Assembly: GCA_034440635.1 (NCBI GenBank)
Contig: JAOTON010001526.1
Coordinates: 3,605,001-3,669,000 of the forward strand
DNA from: Lepas anatifera
Lineage: Eukaryota; Arthropoda; Thecostraca; Lepadidae
Reading direction: 5' to 3'
Length of the DNA: 64,000 nt
This document shows positions 1 through 15,390 of the stretch, piece by piece. Positions within the stretch are counted from its first letter, which is position 1; every line of letters begins with the position of its first letter. The notes beneath the pieces were generated by a model. That model had not been told where the DNA came from. It made no database searches and saw only the letters and a program-made list of their open reading frames with translations. Position numbers and translations under genes: made by a program.

Positions 1-1694
1 GGTGTGCTGTGGCGGCAGTATGGATGTGACGGTGTGCTGTGGCGGCAGGCCGGATGTGACGGTGTGCTGTGACGGCAGTATGGATGTGACGGTGTGCTGT
101 GGCGGCAGGCCGGATGTGACGGTGTGCTGTGGCGGCAGGACGGATGTGACGGTGTGCTGTGGCGGCAGTATGGATGTGACGGTGTGCTGTGGCGGCAATA
201 TGGATGTGACGGTGTGCTGTGGCGGCAGTATGGATGTGACGGTGTGCTGTGGCGGCATTATGGATGTTACTGTGTGCTGTGGCGGCAGTATGGGTGTGAC
301 GGTGTGCTGTGGCGGCAGTATGGATGTTACTGTGTGCTGTGGCGGCAGTAAGGATGTGACGGTGTGCTGTGGCGGCAGTATGGATGTGACGGTGTGCTGT
401 GGCGGCAGGCCGGGTGTGACGGTGTGCTGTGGCGGCAGTATGGATGTGACGGTGTGCTGTGGCGGCAGTATGGATGTGGCGGTGTGCTGTGGCGGAGGTA
501 TGGATGTGACGGTGTGCTGTGGCGGCAGTATGGATGTTACTGTGTGCTGTGGCGGCAGTATGGATGTGACGGTGTGCTGTGGCGGCAGGACGGATGTGAC
601 GGTGTGCTGTGGCGGCAGTATTAATGTGACGGTGTGCTGTGGCGGCAGTATGGATGTGACGGTGTGCTGTGGCGGCAGGCCGGATGTGACGGTGTGCTGT
701 GGCGGCAGGACGGATGTGACGGTGTGCTGTGGCGGCAGTATGGATGTGACGGTGTGCTGTGGCGGCAATATGGATGTGACGGTGTGCTGTGGCGGCAGTA
801 TGGGTGTGACGGTGGCTGTGGCGAGTATGGATGTTACTGTGTGCTGTGGCGGCAGTAAGGATGTGACGGTGTGCTGTGGCGGCAGGACGGATGTGACGGT
901 GTGCTGTGGCGGCAGTATGGATGTGACGGTGTGCTGTGACGGCATTATGGATGTGACGGTGTGCTGTGGCGGCATTATGGATGTGACGGTGTGCTGTGGC
1001 GGCAGGACGGATGTGACGGTGTGCTGTGACGGCAGTATGGATGTGACGGTGTGCTGTGGCGGCAGGCCGGATGTGACGGTGTGCTGTGGCGGCAGTATTA
1101 ATGTGACGGTGTGCTGTGGTGGCAGTATGGATGTGACGGTGTGCTGTGGCGGCAGGACGGATGTGACGGTGTGCTGTGGCGGCAGTATGGATGTGACGGT
1201 GTGCTGTGACGGCATTATGGATGTGACGGTGTGCTGTGGCGGCATTATGGATGTGACGGTGAGCTGTGACGGCATTATGGATGTGACGGTGTGCTGTGGC
1301 GGCATTATGGATGTGACGGTGTGCTGTGACGGCATTATGGATGTGACGGTGTGCTGTGGCGGCAGTATTAATGTGACGGTGTGCTGTGGCGGCAGTATGG
1401 ATGTGACGGTGTGCTGTGGCGGCAGTATGGATGTGACGGTGTGCTGTGGCGGCATTATGGATGTGACGGTGTGCTGTGGCGGCAGTATGGATGTGACGGT
1501 GTGCTGTGGCGGCAGTATGGATGTGACGGTGTGCTGTGGCGGCAGTATGGATGTGACGGTGTGCTGTGGCGGCAGTATGGATGTGACGGTGTGCTGTGGC
1601 GGCAGTATTAATGTGACGGTGTGCTGTGGTGGCAGTATGGATGTGACGGTGTGCTGTGGTGGCAGTATGGATGTGACGGTGTGCTGTGGCGGCA
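1..1694 (+). repeat. 30-bp minisatellite (about 56 units), open in one frame
   Basis: The unit is 30 bp: GGTGTGCTGTGGCGGCAGTA followed by TGGATGTGAC. It runs from the window edge to about 1694. Because 30 is a multiple of 3 and the unit has no stop in this frame, it reads as a 10-residue repeat (VTVCCGGSMD) without interruption into the channel exon downstream. A second frame is also open for long stretches, so openness alone does not prove translation. Variant units (AGGCCG, AGGACG, ATTATG and ATTAATG in the variable part) recur along the array, which suggests unequal exchange or gene conversion. Every unit is 30 bp except one of 27 bp at 811-837. It is probably an intronic or exon-edge minisatellite of the channel gene; a Cys-rich translated repeat is the less likely alternative. 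Confidence 0.95.
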
Positions 1695-1930
1695 GGACGG
1701 AGGTGACGGCCGACCGGCCGGCCTACACGCTGTCAGACCTGGCGGCTGACGTGGGCGGCAACCTGGGCCTGCTGCTGGGCTGCTCTGCACTGACCGTGCT
1801 GGAGGCGCTGCTCAGTCTGGTGGAACGACGCTGGCGACGCCAGACCCCAACCGCCGACACTGGGGACGCTGAGTCACGCCTGTCCACGCTGGGAACGCTG
1901 AGTCCCGTCTGTCAACACTGCCAACACTAG
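1695..1930 (+). CDS. DEG/ENaC (pickpocket-like) sodium channel, C-terminal exon (partial gene)
   Basis: The reading frame gives EVTADRPAYTLSDLAADVGG, then NLGLLLGCSALTVLEALL, then a basic tail SLVERRWRR. This is the pre-TM2 and second transmembrane signature of the degenerin/epithelial sodium channel family: a Tyr-containing lead-in, a D-(I/V)-GG-x-LGL motif, the G-x-S selectivity filter (here GCS), an aliphatic helix, and a conserved Glu near the helix end. These are trimeric, amiloride-sensitive Na+ channels of the plasma membrane. Only the last exon is in the window. The extracellular Cys-rich domain and TM1 lie to the left or beyond the minisatellite. A CAG at 1692-1694 is a possible splice acceptor, but there is no good pyrimidine tract, so the exon start is uncertain. 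The tail after the basic cluster (DAESRLSTLGTLSPVCQHCQH) is encoded by the following minisatellite and stops at TAG 1928-1930. Confidence 0.8.
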
Positions 1931-3110
1931 GGACGCTGAGCCCCGTCTGTCAACACTGAGACGCTGAGCCCCGTCTGTCAACACTGTCCACACTGGAAAC
2001 GCTGAGCCCCGTCTGTCAACACTGCCGACACTGGGGACGCTGAGTCGCCTGTCCACGCTGGGAACGCTGAGCCCCGTCTGTCACACTGGGGACGCTGAGC
2101 CCCGTCTGTCAACACTGCCGACACTGGGGACGCTGGCCCCGTCTATCAACACTGGGGACGCTGAGTCCCGTCTGAAGCACTGCCCACTGGGGACGCTGAC
2201 TCCCGTCTGTCACACTGAGGACACTGGGGACGCTGGTCCCGTTATCAACACTGTCACACTGGGAACACTGAGCCCCGTTTGTACACTGTCCACGCTGGAA
2301 ACGCTGACTCCCGTTGTGTACTGGGACACTGGGGACGCTGAGCCCCGTCTATCAACACTGTCCACACTGGGAACACTGAGCCCTGTCTGTCAACACTGTC
2401 CACGCTGGGAACGCTGAGCCCCGTCTGTCAACACTGGGGACGCTGAGCCCCGTCTGTCAACAGTGCCGACACTGGGAACGCTGAGCCCCGTCTGTCAACA
2501 GTGCCGACACTGGGAAAGCTGACTCCTGTCTGTCAACAGTGCCGACACTGGGGACGCTGAGCCCCGTCTGTCAACACTGTCCACACTGGGAACACTGAGC
2601 CCCGTTTGTCAACACTGTCCACGCTGGGAACGCTGAGCCCCGTCTGTCAACATTGGGGACGCTGAGCCCCGTCTGTCAACAGTGCCGACACTGGGAACGC
2701 TGAGCCCCGTCTGTCAACAGTGCCGACACTGGGGACACGAGCCCCGTCTGTACGTGCCGACACTGGGGACGCTGAGCCCCATCTGTCAAACTGGAGACGC
2801 TGAGCCCCGTCTGTCAACAGTGCCGAACTGAGCTCCGTCTGTCAACAGTGCCGACACTGGGGATGCTGACTCCTGTCTGTCAACACTGCCAACACTGGGG
2901 ACGCTGAGCCCCATCTGTCAACACTGGAGACGCTGAGCCCCGTCTGTCAACAGTGCCGAACTGAGCCCCGTCTGTCAACAGTGCCGACACTGGGGACGCT
3001 GACTCCTGTCTGTCAACACTGCCGACACTGGGGACGCTGAGCCCGTCTGTCAACAGTGCCGACACTGGGGACGCTGAGCCCCGTCTGCCGGCAGTGGGGC
3101 CGCTGAATCC
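1846..3110 (+). repeat. 38-bp degenerate minisatellite over the channel stop codon and 3' flank
   Basis: Units follow GGACGCTGAGCCCCGTCTGT then CAACACTGCCGACACTGG (38 bp), with many shortened or altered copies (CTGTCCACACTGGGAACGC and others). The unit sequence is unrelated to the 30-bp array upstream. The first copies are translated as the end of the channel tail. The rest contains many indels, so no long frame survives. Reverse-strand open frames here are by-products of the repeat. Confidence 0.9.
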
Positions 3111-3926
3111 CGTCGACACGAAAACACAAAGATTCGACGCGCGAGTCGGAGCAATCATTTACGTCAGCGATAAAAACAGGGAATATTTAAATATAATATA
3201 TGGAAGTGGTAAAACCATCGCGCACAAGTGATACAAAACCGGGTTGGGTGAATTCAAGAATCGAAATGACTATGACGGAGTTCAGCTGTTCTCCTTGATG
3301 TGCTTATTCTATCCTTGTGGTATTTTCACACCCTTGTCAGCTTCACAAACGCCATACAAAACTATATACACATCACTGGTAATAAACAAGGCAGACTCGA
3401 AACTGCATACGTTCTTGAAGTTTGCTGCTTGTATACTACTCGTGGATCTCATTCGTTATTGAACCACAAGTGGGCGAAACATTCTTAACACATCATCCTT
3501 AGCACGGACACCACCTGAGGCCAGGATCGACCGAAGGAGATCTGACGGGCCACCGCCGCCTGCCAAAATTCCCACAAACACTCCGAAAAACACTACACTG
3601 TATGTCGTTCACTGTGTTCATATGATGCAAATAAATCCGTTCCCGAAGTCGGGACAGAGACGATGAGCATTTCCCGCCAAAGGGTGGTCGCCCTTGCCAC
3701 TGCTCGCTGGAAGCACCAAGCACTAGCAGTCACTGCAGCGATTGCCACCGAAACCCTGGAGGGCGGCGGTCAGGCAGCCACCTCAGTTCGACACAGTTCG
3801 GCCTTCTCCTGAGACTGCGCAGAGCTGCCGGGCGGCCGGCGCAGCCAACAGGGCGCGCCGATGGTGCTTCCCACGTTACCTTTAAGGCTGATACCAGTGT
3901 TGCGATGGCTGCCCAACAGATCGGCA
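3111..3926. other. Intergenic stretch between convergent DEG/ENaC and TAF9 genes
   Basis: AT-richer unique-looking DNA between the end of the 38-bp array and the TAF9 stop codon on the other strand. It should hold the 3' UTR of TAF9 and possibly of the channel. I found no AATAAA-type signal on the TAF9 strand that I would trust. Short open frames here resemble no known protein. Confidence 0.5.
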
Positions 3927-8552
<4,626 letters not shown>

Positions 8553-8553
<1 letters not shown>

Positions 8554-8560
8554 GACGTCA
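8553..8560. promoter_or_regulatory. CRE/ATF palindrome overlapping the TAF9 start codon
   Basis: TGACGTCA is a perfect CREB/ATF palindrome whose last base on the minus strand is the A of the TAF9 ATG. Its placement at the 5' end of a general transcription gene is suggestive. An 8-mer can also occur by chance, and the transcription start is unknown. Confidence 0.3.
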
Positions 8561-8599
8561 CAGCTAGCTCTGAAAACACCGCACACTCCGATTAAACAG

Positions 8600-9280
8600 A
8601 AATCGAGGGTTCGATGCTCAAATCATACTGCTCAAAGCCAAACATCGCTAGAATCAATACTGTCCAAGCAGTTCAGTTTGCAGCGGCACCTTGCTTGAGC
8701 AAAACAATACCGCTTAAGGCTGGCCTGCAGACAACAGCCTCCTGGCGTTGCTACACCCAATGCAATGGGCATCGAAAGCAAGAAAGGGCGATTGTCTTCC
8801 ATGCATCATGGGGTAATTTTCCTATTTCAACCAAATTGGGAATAATAATTTTTCAACGGGAGTTGGTGTGAAACATCACAAACAGTAAAAAGTTTTGGTT
8901 TTACAGGTGTTGATTTTCTGTCAGCAATGAAATGAAGCTTCACTCTCAACCTCCGTCTGCATCCTTCAGTTTTTGGCCGGTGATGGCAGGACTGGTCACG
9001 CCTAACTCGATTGACCCAATCGATATGCAGAGGAATGTGACCGCAACATAAGCTTCTGGAAGCAGGCAGTGGAATAGACAGCTGGCAGTAGCGCACCCAA
9101 GGGAGGGGCAGGGGCAGCCCCTTCCCCTAACGCTTCGGCCCCAAAGTGCCAGCCCCGCCCATGTCGGGGACCGGAGGCGCCCGAGATGGGTCCTGACGAT
9201 CATTGGGCGCCGAAAGCTCTTTTCTAACCCGAAAGCTCTCTTCGATGACGGGGATGAGCCTTGACCTAGATTTTAGTTAC
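8600..9280. other. Region upstream of TAF9, no gene recognised
   Basis: Unique-looking sequence 5' of TAF9 that should contain its promoter and 5' UTR. From about 9095 it turns into GC-rich array-like repeats. No convincing exon is seen on either strand. Confidence 0.4.
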
Positions 9281-9730
9281 AGTGCTCACTCACTTTGCCG
9301 CCCCTGCACCCAGCGCCCCCCGAAGTAAGGCCCCTGCACATTACATTTAGCCTCATACCTACTGTTCCGCTTTTCGGACAACTGTCCCCAGCTAAAGGAC
9401 CGGCCGCCCCGGAGTACGCGTGCTGCCCCTATACTTGACATTCAGGGTTCTACCCCAAAGTCACACTTTCACTCATGAGTTGTCGCCTCTTAGTTTTACG
9501 AAACTGCACCCCGTTTACCCCAAGTACCGCTCCTCTACATGGTGTGCCACCTCCCAGCTTGAGGAGCAGGCAGCTCTAAGTACTTGTGGTCACTGTATCA
9601 ACAAGTGTGCCACCCCCTCCCATAAATTGACACTTTTGCACCTGGTGTGCCGCCCCCTTGATCGTAGAAGTTTCTGCTCCGTCACCAAAAGTGCTGCTCA
9701 TAGCGTGCCGCCCCCAGGTCATGACGTAAT
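9095..9730. repeat. Degenerate GC-core array (TGCCGCCCC type)
   Basis: Repeated words such as TGCCGCCCCTG, GTGTGCCGCCCCC and GTGCTGCCCC recur every few tens of bases, separated by diverged AT-richer text. The 183-residue open frame through it is repeat-derived and not protein-like. Confidence 0.55.
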
Positions 9731-10080
9731 AACAACACATTTAGGCTCTTTTGACCACTTTTCGCTCGAAATAGCAGATGTTTTCCGACATCATCTCATC
9801 ACCATTGATTTTGGACCTAGGCAACTGAAAACCAAAATCACGTTCCTTAGCTCTAAAAATGATCTCATAATACAGAAAACAGTAAAAAACCTCAAAAATA
9901 CTATTTCTTACTGTCGAGTTTTGCCAAATTTTGTACGGATTTGGACGGTACTTACATGCACTGTTCATTAGGGTGCGCGTTATAACACTTTTTTCGTAAT
10001 CGAACTTTTTTCACGCGGTTTTAGACGGTAGACACAAATAAAAGGACAACCCTGCAAAAAATTCGTCATTTTCTCGAGTT

Positions 10081-10960
10081 TAAGTAACGGATTTTCACTT
10101 TTTAACCCTCCCCACAGTGGGGCGGAAGGGTGCTGACAAACCCCCTACAGATTTTTCATCGTCACGGAGAAACGGCGGCGCCAAGCGCCACTGTACTTGG
10201 CACAGCTTATCATTAATCAATTCTGCAGCTTCCCCTAAAAATTTGAAGTTCGGGTCATCTCGGGTCAGGTCACCAGGTCAGGTCAAGTGACTTCACTTCA
10301 AAACATTTTTGGGATTGCATAACTCAGAGAAGGGTTAATTTATCAATGTTAAACCTATATCATATAATGGGCTCACCGGAGGCTACAAACTATGTTTCGA
10401 CATTTTGTATATTGTTGACCTAAGGTCAGGTACGAGTCATGACCTCTCCATTGGAAATGCATGGGGAAAGCGCAAATTTGACGAAAAATGTTGCTTTTTC
10501 CGTATATAAAGCTTATAGGGACTTCTTATTCCCGGGATCGTAGTATCACAGGCTATTCGCAAGGTTACTTTTGCAATGTTTGACCTGTGATCTCTGAGAG
10601 GTCATTTGAGTCTACCTAAGCACGTTTTGAGACTTATGTCAATAACTGCGCAGTAAATTGCAATAGATCTCTCATTTGGATACCACTATGTTTGATTTGT
10701 CATTACAAGTCAAGTGAAATGCATATTGACTATGTTTAGTTACATGATGACCTTGACCTGACCCTAGGTCATGCCATTTTTATACTTTGATCTAGTATGG
10801 TCATATTGTACATCATTCGAATCGCCATAAAGAGAGGCATCGAATGACGTTTAAATTTTGGCTCTAACTTAACTCAGTCAAACGCTAGAGTAAAAAGTTG
10901 TCTAAATTGTACTATTTAGGCCTTTAATGACCTCAATATTACTCTGAGCTCAAACTTTAT
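10081..10960. repeat. AGGTCA-rich dispersed repeat, inserted in the foldback left arm
   Basis: The low-coordinate end has a GC hairpin (CCCCACAGTGGGG) and a CGGCGGCG-type stem. Clusters of GGTCAGGTCACCAGGTCAGG, CTAAGGTCAGGT and TGACCTTGACC follow. It is the same family as copies near 25.7, 32.3, 33.1, 44.9, 58.7 and 62.6 kb. No coding potential. Confidence 0.75.
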
Positions 10961-11033
10961 GGGAAGAGTTTCTTAATCGGTTCAATGGTCTATCAAACCA
11001 TTCTGATGTTTTTCCCTACCCCGCTCAGGAGCC

Positions 11034-11228
11034 GAATTGCCGCCCCGGTAGCTCGGTTGGTAAAGCGTTGGGCTCCGGCTCACTGCTCAGAAACATGCAG
11101 TGACAGTGCATGTCCAGGTGGGATCGGTTCCCCTGAGACGCTCCGGCGCTCAATAGTTTATCCGGCGAAGGTCGGCCGGCAACTGACTGGTGAGAGGGTG
11201 ACCTGAGCGGGGTGGCCGTCTCCGTGCT
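11034..11228 (+). mobile_element. tRNA-derived SINE-like element
   Basis: The element starts GCCGCCCCGGTAGCTCGGTT. TAGCTCGGTTGG resembles a polymerase III A box, and GGTGGGATCGGTTCCC about 70 nt on resembles a B box. The tail reads GGGACGTTAAAC. The spacing is longer than in a normal tRNA and the stems do not close, so this is a SINE head and not a tRNA gene. Confidence 0.55.
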
Positions 11229-11882
11229 TTTTGGGACGTTAAACTTTGGCTTCTAAATTAACCCTCCATTGTGGGATTTTCTCGTTCGGGTGGTGGGGTT
11301 GGGGTCTCCGTAACAAGTCCATTGATGACTTAAGTGAGTCTCCGACTCCCAGCCGTACTGGGAACAACATGGACAGAATTAAAAAAATCGAGGGAGGGTG
11401 TCAGCACTAGCCCAGCTTGTCAAAATTGGTTCCGATGCCGCCTTGCTTTTCAGCCTTAGTGATGGAGTGCACTCTGGTTTCTTTATTTGTATTGTAATAA
11501 TTTAATGTTGCAATAGATTCGTAGTCTTCGTTTTGGCAGAACAGGAATACGATATTTAAGTGTTGAACAATTTCCAAGCTAAAAAGTGAAACCCATCTAT
11601 ATACATACGTTGGTAGTTTATTGTAATGTTTTATCCAACAGCACATCACACTGTTTGCGTGGCACCGCGCTCTCCACGTGCAGCAGTCTCAGAGCCATCC
11701 GGACCGGTCCCTCAGACTCACGTCTGCGGCATTTATTTCGGAAGAAAATTCATGCCGCAGACGTGAGTCTGAGGGGCCGGTCCGGGTGGCTCTGAGACTG
11801 CTGCACGTGGAGAGCGCGGTGCCACGCAAACAGTGTGATGTGCTGCTGGATAAAACATTACAATAAACTTCCGACTTATGTG

Positions 11883-11885
<3 letters not shown>

Positions 11886-11931
<46 letters not shown>
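11886..11931. repeat. (TA)n microsatellite in the foldback right arm
   Basis: Uninterrupted TA dinucleotides. The matching position in the left arm has only a short TATATACATA, so this expanded after the arms formed. Confidence 0.95.
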
Positions 11932-11932
<1 letters not shown>

Positions 11933-12593
11933 CTTTCCTTCTTAGCTTGGAATTGTTCAACACATAAGATCGTATTCCTGTTCTGCCAAACGCAGACTAC
12001 GAATCTGTTGCAATATTAAATTATTACATAACAAATAAGAAGCAGAGTGCACTCATCACTCAGGCTGAAAAGCAAAGCGACATCGGACCCATTTTGACAA
12101 GCTGGGCTAGTGCTGCACCCCACTTCTCGAATCTTTTTAACTTTGTTAAACTTGTTCCTAGTACGGCTGTTGGAGTTGGAGTCTCACTTAATTCATCAAT
12201 GGACTTGTTACGAGACCCCAACCCCACCACCCAACAAGAAAATCCCACATGAAGGGTTAATTTAGAAGCCAAGATTAACTTTCCACAAAGTGACAAATTT
12301 GACAAATTTGAAAATGACAAATTTTTGTGCAGGGTTGGCCTTATATTTGTGTCTACCGTCTAAAACCGCGTGAAAAAGTTTTGATAACGAAAAGGTGTTA
12401 TAACGCGCACCTTACTGTTCATATTAGTTATGTACCGATCCAATATGCGTAAATATTACAGATAGTAATAACGTCATCAAAGTATCTTACGATGGGTACT
12501 TTGTCCATAATCGGTGCGTTCTGAATGATGCATCTGTAGGCTATCGTTGCCCTAAAGCCATTTTGCCCATTATGAAATGCAATTTTGCCTATG

Positions 12594-12594
<1 letters not shown>

Positions 12595-12671
<77 letters not shown>
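12595..12671. repeat. (TA)n microsatellite
   Basis: About 38 uninterrupted TA dinucleotides just right of the foldback element. Confidence 0.97.
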
Positions 12672-12675
<4 letters not shown>

Positions 12676-12937
12676 CTGGTACTTTTCGGATAAGACAAGA
12701 AATAATTTTAACAAAATGATGTTATTATAACATCATCAGTACCTAATATGACACATCGACGCGATCTGAAAATCTGTACTTCCATTTGTAGCAATCATTG
12801 CTGTTTACTGCAAACGCCGGCCAATCCCGTGCTGCATATAGCTCCTATCCAGGTGCATTATGCACCTGAATGGATATGTATGCATCTTCGACTCCCCCCG
12901 TTACGATCTCGGGGAACCAGTGTTGGTACGGACGAAA

Positions 12938-13610
12938 TCAGAACGGCGCTGCAAGCACTCTACCATCTTCTTCTGTTGCGCCTAGTTTGAACCATATCCA
13001 TGAGCTGTGCAGCTCTAGCGGCGGTGACGGCCTTGTTGTTTGGGCCCTCAAACTTTCCTGAAGCATAGAGGATTGACTCTGGGGAGACCTGATGACCGTT
13101 GTCAGGGTCGCAATGTAGTCGTCGCCGCGGACCTCCTCGATTCTCGGGTGTACACTCCCATGAGGACGAAGCCGTGTCTCCATCACGGGCCGGACGTCGG
13201 CACAGGATGACCGGTCAGGGGTACGGTCAGGGGTACCTGGCGACGACCTCCAGCCGCCGCCACCGTCTTCTTTGCGGCGACCTCGGACGTGAGGTCGGGG
13301 GGGCGCCGGCTGGGATCTCCCGTGGCGGGACCTGCGCCTGTCTGTTTGGCAGACCAAGGCGGCGTGCTGCTGTGCAAGGCAGAGTGACTCAGGGGATAGA
13401 TAGGGCGAAAGATGCAGCTTCGCTTTTACTGGTGTCCCGGACGGTCACAATTCCGTCCCGTGCAGTTTTCATAGGACTGTACCGAGCGGCTCCGGAGGGG
13501 CGCAGCTGGTGTCGCGCTGGGAGCGGAGTTGGCGAGTTGGCGATACTTAGTCGGGTCAGCGAAGCGTGGCCAGTTGAGTCTGTGGCGTCTACTGTTAGCA
13601 CGATGGGCAC
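12938..13610 (-). other. GC-rich stretch with unassigned open frames
   Basis: Base composition rises and several 60-200-codon frames open on both strands. The longest are about 203 codons on plus and 139 on minus. None resembles a family I know. The minus frame includes a non-repetitive piece (RIEEVRGDDYIATLTTVIRS) that could be a decayed exon. The part at 12890-12975 is also present, diverged, near 62470-62560, so at least the edge is dispersed repeat. I would not annotate a gene here. Confidence 0.2.
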
Positions 13611-13614
13611 GTCC

Positions 13615-13865
13615 TGCGGCGCGGGTCATCGGCGACGACGGCAGCTGAGCCGCGGGTCATCGGCGGCGACGGTAACTGAGCCGCGGGTCATCGGCGGCGA
13701 CGGCAGCTGAGCCGCGGGTCATCGGCGGCGACGGTAACTGAGCCGCGGTCATCGGCACGACGGCAGCTGAGCCGCGGGTCATCGGCGGCCGGGCGCCGGC
13801 GGGCGACGGTAACTGAGCCGCGGGTCATCGGCGGCGACGGCAGCTGAGCCGCGGGTCCGGGCGGT
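13615..13865. repeat. 31-bp minisatellite
   Basis: About eight units of GCCGCGGGTCATCGGCGGCG followed by ACGGCAGCTGA, with CAGCTGA alternating with TAACTGA. One unit carries an extra GC-rich insertion near 13790-13805. Confidence 0.9.
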
Positions 13866-14270
13866 GAGCAGGATCGTCTCGTCTCGCTCACCCATGATCA
13901 GGAGTATTCGATGGAGGCCTAACTAAAACAAACTATCAAAGACTTCAGAGTTGGGGAGCTGCAAACCCTTCTTGCTTGGTTTCGAAGTGCATCTATTCCT
14001 CCAGCTGATATAGCTATAGTGCTCTTGCTCTTGTGCACCAGTACAAGCCACCCACATGTTCATTTGCAGTCAAATGTGACGCCAACCCAACCATCGGGCC
14101 TAGTGGCCCAGCAGGCCTCAGGGCACCTATCTAACTTGAGGAGATGGTTGATGGGTCACCCTAACAAACAGTACTAAGGTGAACCACATTAATATGTGCC
14201 ATTACAGTACCTAGCTCAAGGCCTGAATGTAGCTGATTGTGGCTTAGCAGAGCTGGTATAATTGTGCTGG

Positions 14271-14640
14271 CTCCCACTACCCAGTTCGCAAAGTATCACA
14301 GGAGGCCAGATGAGTCGCACCAGCCATCTAAAATTATCTCACAAATTCCCACAGCCAGCCACCTAAAGTTCACACCAATCCGCAATATACCAGGGAGAAG
14401 AACACACTCATCCCTACCCATAATGAAATGCTGCCTCTCTTACCATTTAATTTTATGAGGCCCCTTCCTGTGTCTTTATAACCACTCATCCATTATTTGT
14501 TTCATTGCCAATGTCACCTCCATCGCACCAGTCTGACAAATTCACACCAGGTTAATAAAATTTACACCACTCACTCCGGTCTTCAAGGGCACTCACACTG
14601 ACAAGATCTTGTTGAAAGTGCCATACTTTGCACACTGGCC
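14271..14640. mobile_element. Short TIR element of the CCAGT..GCAAAGTATGGCA family, copy 1
   Basis: Begins CCAGTTCGCAAAGTATCACA and ends with GTGCCATACTTTGCACACTGG on the inverse sense. Its interior is repeated in inverted orientation at 14768-15128, so the two together form a hairpin with arms of about 360 bp and a ~125-bp spacer. Confidence 0.65.
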
Positions 14641-14767
14641 CACAACAAGGCACATCCAATCCTCAGGGCACAGATGCCACCTGGTTGAGTTGATATTGAA
14701 TGATATCTCTACTGAGTTCATAGTGAAGTGTGTTCTGGAATATATGCTATAGCACCACCCTGATGTC

Positions 14768-15128
14768 CAGTGTGTAAAGTATGGCATTTTTGATGAGATC
14801 TTGTCGGTGCAAGTGCCCTTGGAGACAGGAGTGAGTGGTGCAAATTATCAAACTGATGCGAATTTGTGAGACTGGTGCAAGGAAGGTGACACTGAAAAAC
14901 CAAACAAATAATGGGTAAATAGTTATAAAGACACAGGAGGGGGCCTAATAAAAAGTCCTCAACTAACTAACTAATAAGAGACATAGTATTGCATTGTGTG
15001 GGTAGGAATGGGTGCATTTTTCTCCCTGGTATATGGCAAATTGGTGTGAATTTTTGGTGGCTGGCAGGGTGAGAATTCTAAATGGCTGGTGTGACTCGTC
15101 TGGCCTGCTGCCATACTTTGCAGACTGG
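14768..15128. mobile_element. Short TIR element, copy 2 (inverted relative to copy 1)
   Basis: Starts CCAGTGTGTAAAGTATGGCA and ends TGCCATACTTTGCAGACTGG. A third partial copy lies at 43242-43380. Related termini (CCAGTCTGCAGAACGTGGCA) occur at about 15249 and, inverted, near 43160-43180. No target duplication is clear. Confidence 0.65.
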
Positions 15129-15248
15129 CCTACTGTCAATTCACAAACATGCACTCCATAAACATACTATTATTTATAAAAAACTCAGGGCACAAATTTG
15201 TCAGTGGCATGTGGGCCCAAAATTTTTGGGTATTGTGTTACTATACAG

Positions 15249-15390
15249 CCAGTCTGCAGAACGTGGCAGATATCGACGAGATCTCGTTGGGGCAGCCTCG
15301 GGGCAGACCTACCGATTTGGGGCAGCTTTTGGTCGATCTTGGGGCAGATGGGGGCTCTTGGGGCAGGAACTAGTACTTGGGGCAGCGGTC
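15249..15390. repeat. TTGGGGCAGC degenerate array behind a TIR-like end
   Basis: A CCAGTCTGCAGAACGTGGCA terminus is followed by several TTGGGGCAGC-type units at 15-30 bp spacing. A reverse-complement relative is at 43075-43185. Confidence 0.55.

Larger units (their letters stand above)
9969..12413. mobile_element. Foldback (long-TIR) DNA transposon with 9-bp target duplication
   Basis: The left end reads TAGGGTGCGCGTTATAACAC. The right end, read on the other strand, starts AAGGTGCGCGTTATAACACC. The inverted match continues through ACGCGGTTTTAGACGGTAGA and on to the centre. The innermost arms end at 11732 and restart at 11752 around a 19-nt loop. ACTGTTCAT at 9960-9968 and at 12414-12422 is a perfect 9-bp direct flank. 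The left arm is interrupted at about 10075-11228 by an AGGTCA-type repeat and a tRNA-like SINE; the right arm carries a TA microsatellite. Without these the element would be about 1.3 kb of near-continuous inverted repeat. A 9-bp duplication with long TIRs fits Mutator-like or Foldback-type elements; no transposase is present. Confidence 0.85.

Noticed and set aside
94..1611. Open frames encoding LWRQYGCDGV repeats
   Set aside because: Second-frame reading of the 30-bp minisatellite with no connection to the channel exon frame.
13099..13710. 203-codon plus-strand frame as a gene
   Set aside because: GC-rich region open on both strands, ending in a minisatellite, with no recognisable domain or splice support.
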